Positions 53,015-57,348 of a stretch of DNA of 57,348 nucleotides are shown in pieces. This DNA comes from Planctomycetaceae bacterium. Its GTDB lineage: Bacteria; Planctomycetota; Planctomycetia; Planctomycetales; Planctomycetaceae. Where the stretch lies: the NCBI GenBank assembly GCA_002722955.1, contig PBMZ01000042.1, positions 1 to 57,348 on the forward strand. The letters are read 5' to 3'. The translations under genes and the position numbers were made by a program. The notes under the pieces are model-generated. The model worked only from the letters and a program-made list of their open reading frames with translations. It searched no databases and had not been told where the DNA came from. Each line of letters begins with the position of its first letter. Position 1 is the stretch's first letter.

Positions 53015-54088
53015 TCACGGATTCAGGCCGCGTTCGATCCGTCCCAATCCTTCGCCCAGCGATTCGAAGCTCAAGGCAAACGGCATCTGTTGATTCAGCT
53101 GAGTTTCACAAAGCATTGCTCGCTCAAGAAGCTCGGCAACTGTCTCGGCGTTTCGGGTTTCGTCGTCTGACATCTTAGATACAAATTTCTCAACAGCCGG
53201 AGAGACTGGTTGATTTGATGTCGACAACGCAACCAAACACTGCCGATAGAACTCGATCAGAAAACGGACCATCAAGATCGCGTTTTGCCGTTGAACACCC
53301 GTGTTGCCACCGAGTTCCTCGACCGATCCAATCATAGCCGCGCTAGTTGTCAGCGGATTCAGTGGTTTCTCACACGCCTGCGATAACAACTTGTCGCGGA
53401 TTGCTCGAATCGCCGGGTCCAACAATTGCGCAGCATTGGTCAAGCTGCCATCGCTTAAGCTGGCGACAGCCGCTGCGTCATTGGCGTCTTGAACCGACTC
53501 TTGTGCCAACAGGATACTTGTCACATCTTCGTTGCTGAGTGGTGAAAACCTTACTGATTGGCAGCGTGATCGGATCGTTGGCAGAACCGAGTCGGCGTTG
53601 GCGGCGATCAAGATCAACATCGAATTGACGGGCGGCTCTTCCAGTGTTTTCAACAGAGCGTTCGCAGCCTCGGTCCGCATGAAGTCGGCATCGTCAATGA
53701 TGGCGAGCTTGCGATCACTGGCCATCGGCCGCAATGACAGGTCGTGACATAACCCCTCGCGACCGCGACGATCCTGTGGGCCAAGAAAAACGTCCAAGGT
53801 CAATTCGGCTTTGCCTTCGGCTCTTTCCACGTGAAAGAAGTCGGGGTGAGAGGTCGCGGCGAATTGTTTGCAGCCCGAGCATTCTTGGCAGGCCAGCAAT
53901 TCCTCATCACTGTGAGATTCGCAAAACAAGCACTGAGCCAGCGTGCGCGCGAACTTGCGTTTGCCGATTCCGTCAGGACCGACGAACAAATAGGCGTGCG
54001 ACATGCGGCCTTGCCCAAAGGACTGTCGGAACATATCGACCTGAGCACTATGGCCTCGAATCGTTTCCCAGATCACGCGAGTATCCAT
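53015..54088 (-). CDS. holB: DNA polymerase III subunit delta'
   Basis: A 357-residue clamp-loader AAA+ subunit. Motifs: SHAYLFVGPDGIGKRKFARTL (Walker A at 37-43), a zinc module with Cys56, 67, 70 and 73 (LACQECSGC), Walker B-like KLAIIDDADFM, NALLKTLEEPP, and sensor 1 TIRSRCQ. It loads the sliding clamp with delta and tau/gamma. It is the last gene of an operon after the lipoyl-like domain gene (5-nt gap), an unusual setting for a replication gene. Confidence 0.9.
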   Translation of the reverse strand: MDTRVIWETIRGHSAQVDMFRQSFGQGRMSHAYLFVGPDGIGKRKFARTLAQCLFCESHSDEELLACQECSGCKQFAATSHPDFFHVERAEGKAELTLDVFLGPQDRRGREGLCHDLSLRPMASDRKLAIIDDADFMRTEAANALLKTLEEPPVNSMLILIAANADSVLPTIRSRCQSVRFSPLSNEDVTSILLAQESVQDANDAAAVASLSDGSLTNAAQLLDPAIRAIRDKLLSQACEKPLNPLTTSAAMIGSVEELGGNTGVQRQNAILMVRFLIEFYRQCLVALSTSNQPVSPAVEKFVSKMSDDETRNAETVAELLERAMLCETQLNQQMPFALSFESLGEGLGRIERGLNP

Positions 54089-54093
54089 GAAAG

Positions 54094-54357
54094 CTACGGT
54101 TTACGGATCCAGCCCAAGACGTCGCCGGCCTCGACACGGTGATCGAACCGCTTTTCGATTCGGCAAAGAATTCCCGACGCCGGACTCGACACATCGAATG
54201 TGACACCTGGCAAGATGATCTCAACCAGCCGGTCACCGGCGTCTACGGTATCATTCAAGTTCACCAGCCAGCAACTCACTCGAGCCGATTCGCCCCGCGT
54301 CCGAAGATCCGGCAACGTGATGGGAACTTCGTCTGCGGTAGGATCTGCCGTGCTCAC
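54094..54357 (-). CDS. Free-standing lipoyl/biotinyl-like domain lacking the modified lysine
   Basis: An 87-residue protein that is one lipoyl-type domain: ITLPDL, a hammerhead half VSCWLVNLNDTVDAGDRLVEI, the turn ILPGVTFDV, and SSPASGILCRI ... VEAGDVLGWI. Lipoyl domains carry a Lys at the tip of this turn (D-K-A/V in E2 domains); here the aligned positions are Pro50-Gly51, so lipoylation cannot occur at the usual place. Its start overlaps the lipA stop by 4 nt (ATGA), and holB follows. Confidence 0.75.
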   Translation of the reverse strand: MSTADPTADEVPITLPDLRTRGESARVSCWLVNLNDTVDAGDRLVEIILPGVTFDVSSPASGILCRIEKRFDHRVEAGDVLGWIRKP

Positions 54358-55286
54358 GTTGCTACCGTGTTTTCTCGGCCCAAGACTGCCGCCATCTCGC
54401 CAGCGTGATAGCTCGAGCGAACAAAGGGACCGCTTGCGACCAATTGGAATCCCATTTTGCGGACCAAATTGCCAATGTCATCAAACTCCTCGGGCGGAAT
54501 GAAGCGTTCGACCGGGAGATGCTCTGGCGTGGGTTGCAAGTACTGGCCAATGGTGATCATTTGGCAACCAACGGATCGCAGATCGGCACAGACTTCCAAC
54601 ACTTCTTCGGTTGTTTCACCCAGGCCCAACATCAATCCGCTTTTGGTCGGCATCTCGGGCGCTTCGTTTTTGACCTGTGCTAACAAGTCCAGCGTCCGTT
54701 GATACTCTGCATTGCGACGCACTCGATGGTACAAGCGCGGGACGGTTTCCGTGTTATGGTTGAAAATGTCGGGCTGCGATTCGACGACACGATGAATGGC
54801 TTCTTGATTGCCAAGGAAGTCGGGTGTCAACACTTCGACCGCCGCGCCCGTTCGCTCACGCACGGCCAGCACACATTCATAAAAGTGATCAGCGCCGCCA
54901 TCAGGCAAGTCGTCGCGAGTCACCGAAGTGATCACCACGTGCTCCAGACCAAGTCGCTCGGCTGCTTCGGCGACTCGTCCGGGCTCGTCCATCTCGACGA
55001 CTTCTGTCTTGCCCTTTGGTACCGAGCAAAACCCGCACGGTCGAGTACAGACGTTGCCCAGAATCATGAAAGTCGCCGTGCTGTGAGACCAACACTCCGT
55101 CCGATTCGGGCACTTCGCGCTTTCACAAACAGTTTCCAGCCGCAGGTCCGAGATCACATTGCTGGTGTATTGCATGCCGGGTTGTGGCATCGGGCGCTTC
55201 AACCATTTCGGCAACCGGCGTCTTTTCCGCGGCGGCGATTCAGGCACGCTTGAAGTCGGTCGATCGATGATATCAAGCGTAATCAT
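54354..55286 (-). CDS. lipA: Lipoyl synthase
   Basis: A 310-residue radical-SAM enzyme inserting two sulfurs into octanoyl chains. The auxiliary cluster Cys54, Cys59 and Cys65 are in VCESAKCPNRTECW, and the radical-SAM CTRPCGFC (Cys80, 84, 87) follows. Later motifs include VVITSVTRDDLPDGGA, TKSGLMLGLGET and the family-specific RSSYHAGE near residue 290. All ligands are intact. It starts inside the end of the lipB-like gene (14-nt overlap). Confidence 0.95.
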   Translation of the reverse strand: MITLDIIDRPTSSVPESPPRKRRRLPKWLKRPMPQPGMQYTSNVISDLRLETVCESAKCPNRTECWSHSTATFMILGNVCTRPCGFCSVPKGKTEVVEMDEPGRVAEAAERLGLEHVVITSVTRDDLPDGGADHFYECVLAVRERTGAAVEVLTPDFLGNQEAIHRVVESQPDIFNHNTETVPRLYHRVRRNAEYQRTLDLLAQVKNEAPEMPTKSGLMLGLGETTEEVLEVCADLRSVGCQMITIGQYLQPTPEHLPVERFIPPEEFDDIGNLVRKMGFQLVASGPFVRSSYHAGEMAAVLGRENTVAT

Positions 55287-56022
55287 AGACCTTCTTCTTC
55301 GTACGTTTCAGCAGCGGATGACCCGTGTAAACGTGATAGTCGTGGTAGCCAAGCTGCCGAGTCATGTGCCGAACCAAGCGCTCTCGGACGGCGTTCATGG
55401 AAGTCGGCTTCAGGCTGTTGGCCGTGACTGATGTGATTCGAGCGTCATCATCGCCGGTCTGAACGAGGCGTTGAGCATCCATGTCGGGGCAAACATTCAA
55501 ATACAACCCGTGATAGCTAACCCAGCGTTTGACAGAGATTCCCGTCCAGGCAAACTGTCCGCATCGGCAGAGCACGCTGCCTTGATCGGGTACTGCGTCG
55601 CTGTGCATGTGCATTTCGTCACACATGTCGACAACGGACAACAACAAACGATCGCGAAACTCGACAACACCATAGTCGCTGCGATCCAGCGGTATGATGG
55701 GATAAGCGGCCAATTGTCCGGGCCCGTGGACTAAACAACCGCCGCCGCGATTAAGCCAGCGGACATCCATCATCCGCGCGGTAAACTCGGACTGCTCACA
55801 TCGCAAGTGGCTGCGGCTTCCGTCGCGTCCAATGGTCACCATCGGAGGATGCTCGCAAATCAACAAGCCGCCGTAGCGATCACTGCGCCCGGAGATTTCA
55901 TAGACGAGCCGTTCTTGCAAGAACAACGCAGACTCGAAATCCACCATTCCCAGCAAGTACACATCGAGCGCATCAGAAGTGCTACTCGAAGGCGTCCAGT
56001 GAGAATGTGAAGCGTGGGTCAT
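55273..56022 (-). CDS. lipB: LipB-like octanoyltransferase homologue, catalytic dyad apparently lost
   Basis: A 249-residue LipB-family protein. Family landmarks are present: LLICEHPPMVTIGRDG, RGGGCLVHGPGQLAAYPI, and VSYHGLYLNV. In E. coli LipB the thioester Cys169 lies in NPCG and Lys135 in KKICSLG. Aligned here, the Lys position is Gln156 (GQFAWTG) and the Cys region reads VQTGDDDARITSV with no Cys. Thus both catalytic residues appear missing; Cys178 (LNVCPD) is a possible but non-equivalent Cys. It is first in the operon lipB-lipA-lipoyl-like-holB. Confidence 0.8.
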   Translation of the reverse strand: MTHASHSHWTPSSSTSDALDVYLLGMVDFESALFLQERLVYEISGRSDRYGGLLICEHPPMVTIGRDGSRSHLRCEQSEFTARMMDVRWLNRGGGCLVHGPGQLAAYPIIPLDRSDYGVVEFRDRLLLSVVDMCDEMHMHSDAVPDQGSVLCRCGQFAWTGISVKRWVSYHGLYLNVCPDMDAQRLVQTGDDDARITSVTANSLKPTSMNAVRERLVRHMTRQLGYHDYHVYTGHPLLKRTKKKVYDYA

Positions 56023-56194
56023 TGCAGTTCGCGGAAGAAGTCTAAGGTCAAATGTTGTTACAAGATGACCTCATTCTAACGCTGGCACTCGACGCTCACA
56101 ACGCGTCAACGGCTGACTTCGAAAAGGAAACTGAATGTGTAGAAACTGTCAGTTCAACTCTTGAAATCGTTAACTTCTGCGGTTAGCGCAAAGT

Positions 56195-57109
56195 TTAACA
56201 GGATCGAATCTCAACCGTTTTCGCCAACTTCCGAGCCCGACTCAAGCTGACTTCGGCGGGTCGAAGTGCCTGTAAGTTGACGGTTGCTGCGGCCACACCC
56301 AATCGGACGCTCTCAAGAATGTCGAGTCCCGAGTCCAACCCCGCTGCGATTCCGGCGGTCAGGCAATCGCCACAGCCAATAGGATTCACAACCTTTGAAG
56401 AGAGCGGTGAGATCTCGAAGGCCTCTGACTCGGAAACCAAATGCATTGGCGACGCACCGGACGTAATCAAGACCCATTGAGCTCCTTGCTGAATCAACGA
56501 TCGCGATGCCTTGATCAGTTGGCGCGAACTACGAAGCTTCTTGCCCACCGTTTGTTCGAGCTCTTCACGGTTTGGCTTGACTAACAGCGGTTGATGCCGA
56601 AGTGCGCGGATCAATTGAGGACCGCGGATATCTAAAATGCTGGTTGCCTTCACACCCTTCAGCAAATTGGCAGTGTATCCGTCTTTCGTACCACTGGGCA
56701 CGGAGCCGCTCAAAACCACATAATCGGCCCGTTTTACTTCGGATTGAAATGCTGCGTGGAATCTATTCAGAGCCTCGGGCTTTGGCCGCCGAGCGTTTTC
56801 GACAAGCTCGGTCGTTGCGTTATCAGCCAAGATCGTCGTGCACACGCGCGTACCCGCATCAGACTTCACCCAACGAGCAGGGATACCACTCGCGCGAAAT
56901 TCATCTTGAATCGACTTGCCAGCGTCTCCGCCAATCAATGCCAGCGTCTTGGAATTCACCTTCAAGTGATGCAGTGCGATGCTAACATTCAGCACCTTTC
57001 CAGATGCGCACCAAACCGCTTCATTCGCGCGATTAACTTCGCCCGTGCGAAACTCACCAAACGTGAGGATCTGTTGCCATGCGGGACTGAGGCCAGCGGC
57101 TAAGATCAA
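56195..57109 (-). CDS. PfkB family sugar kinase, 1-phosphofructokinase-like
   Basis: A 304-residue PfkB-family (ribokinase fold) kinase of the hexose-phosphate branch. Motifs are SGKVLNVSIALHHL, LIGGDAGKS, VVLSGSVPSG, LVKPNREEL, and the second family signature NPIGCGDCLTAGIAAGL with the catalytic Asp. The canonical form is GAGD. The start is TTG at 57107-57109, overlapping the TGA of the upstream Fe-ADH gene, so the two are translationally coupled. It would phosphorylate a hexose-phosphate such as fructose-1-phosphate or tagatose-6-phosphate. Confidence 0.85.
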   Translation of the reverse strand: MILAAGLSPAWQQILTFGEFRTGEVNRANEAVWCASGKVLNVSIALHHLKVNSKTLALIGGDAGKSIQDEFRASGIPARWVKSDAGTRVCTTILADNATTELVENARRPKPEALNRFHAAFQSEVKRADYVVLSGSVPSGTKDGYTANLLKGVKATSILDIRGPQLIRALRHQPLLVKPNREELEQTVGKKLRSSRQLIKASRSLIQQGAQWVLITSGASPMHLVSESEAFEISPLSSKVVNPIGCGDCLTAGIAAGLDSGLDILESVRLGVAAATVNLQALRPAEVSLSRARKLAKTVEIRSC

Positions 57110-57348
57110 AGCAAGCCCTCCAACACAGCCGTCAATTCGCCGTCGTCCAAGTGTCGAGGATTGGCACTCATGCTGTTTCCACGTGAACTCTTCACCAACG
57201 CAGGTATCTGGTCGGACGTGACACCGATTTCTGTGAGCGTCGGCGGTATCCTAATTCTTTGGCACAATTCCTGGATGAATTCAATCGCAAAATCCGCAGC
57301 CGCATCGTCCGTTTCGAGTGGCTCGCGAATGTTGCTGACTCGAGCAAA
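57106..57348 (-). CDS. Iron-containing alcohol dehydrogenase, C-terminal part
   Basis: The last 80 residues of a protein whose start lies beyond the right edge. They read RIRIPPTLTEIGVTSDQIPALVKSS and ANPRHLDDGELTAVLEGLL, the standard C-terminus of Fe-dependent (type III) alcohol dehydrogenases. TGA at 57106-57108 (minus) overlaps the TTG start of the PfkB kinase. Confidence 0.8.
   Translation of the reverse strand, partial: FARVSNIREPLETDDAAADFAIEFIQELCQRIRIPPTLTEIGVTSDQIPALVKSSRGNSMSANPRHLDDGELTAVLEGLL

Noticed and set aside
1..57348. CRISPR array or prophage
   Set aside because: No regularly spaced direct repeats and no phage structural, integrase or lysis genes were seen.

Overview
The window is a chromosomal segment of a planctomycete, most likely a Pirellulales/Rhodopirellula-like organism. 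This call rests on protein families that are typical of that phylum: a 'planctomycete cytochrome c' C-terminus with a CxxCH motif (DUF1588/DUF1585), two DUF1501 proteins, a giant secreted RTX/Calx-beta/VWA protein starting with the LEDRxLLS-type N-terminus, a DUF2961 remnant, a cupredoxin-like secreted protein followed by a 55-residue membrane protein, and many short operons with moderate GC content. LpxK indicates lipid A synthesis and an outer membrane. No rRNA, tRNA, CRISPR array, prophage or complete insertion sequence was seen.

Layout. 1-3.8 kb: end of a cytochrome-c-type protein, then a decayed zone (frameshifted and truncated DUF2961 gene facing a truncated gluconate-dehydrogenase-subunit-3-like fragment), then a DUF1501 gene. 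4-7.7 kb: secreted tripeptidyl-peptidase-II-like subtilase. 8.1-11.4 kb (+): cupredoxin protein, small membrane protein, NIPSNAP protein, mtnA overlapping trmB. 11.4-14.5 kb: secreted unknown and a second DUF1501 protein. 14.5-17 kb (-): acyltransferase, SDR, epmA operon. 17.1-17.3 kb: MITE-like inverted repeat. 17.3-24.3 kb (-): icd, lpxK, penicillin acylase, S9 peptidase. 24.6-31 kb: thioredoxin-like, TraB/ChaN-like, purU-like, TPR protein, zinc-ribbon protein and membrane proteins. 31.1-35 kb (-): RTX giant. 35.6-41.1 kb: class III aminotransferase, small membrane protein, a TPR/SLOG-like protein fused to a class III nucleotidyl cyclase, YbjN-like and PspA. 41.2-45.7 kb: tandem HMA-like protein, dicarboxylate/cation symporter, Nramp-related transporter, all with atypical features. 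45.7-47.2 kb (-): trpE. 47.5-51.2 kb (+): mcsA, mcsB, a zinc-ribbon/acyl-carrier fusion, Nudix, enolase-superfamily dehydratase. 51.2-51.4 kb: remnant of an endonuclease/exonuclease/phosphatase-family gene. 51.5-56 kb (-): FHA protein, then the operon lipB-like, lipA, lipoyl-like domain, holB. 56.2-57.3 kb (-): PfkB kinase translationally coupled to an iron alcohol dehydrogenase.

The most notable points are these. (1) The lipoyl cluster has a LipB homologue that appears to lack both catalytic residues (Cys and Lys), and it lies with lipA and a free-standing lipoyl-like domain whose modification lysine is replaced by glycine. (2) A single protein joins a TPR region, a SLOG-like nucleotide-sensor-type region and a nucleotidyl cyclase. 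(3) A zinc-ribbon-acyl-carrier protein is embedded in the McsAB protein-arginine-phosphorylation operon. (4) Several families of inverted-repeat elements occupy the larger intergenic gaps, three of which share GTTTAAC-type outer arms. All functional calls come from reading motifs by eye; no database search was run.
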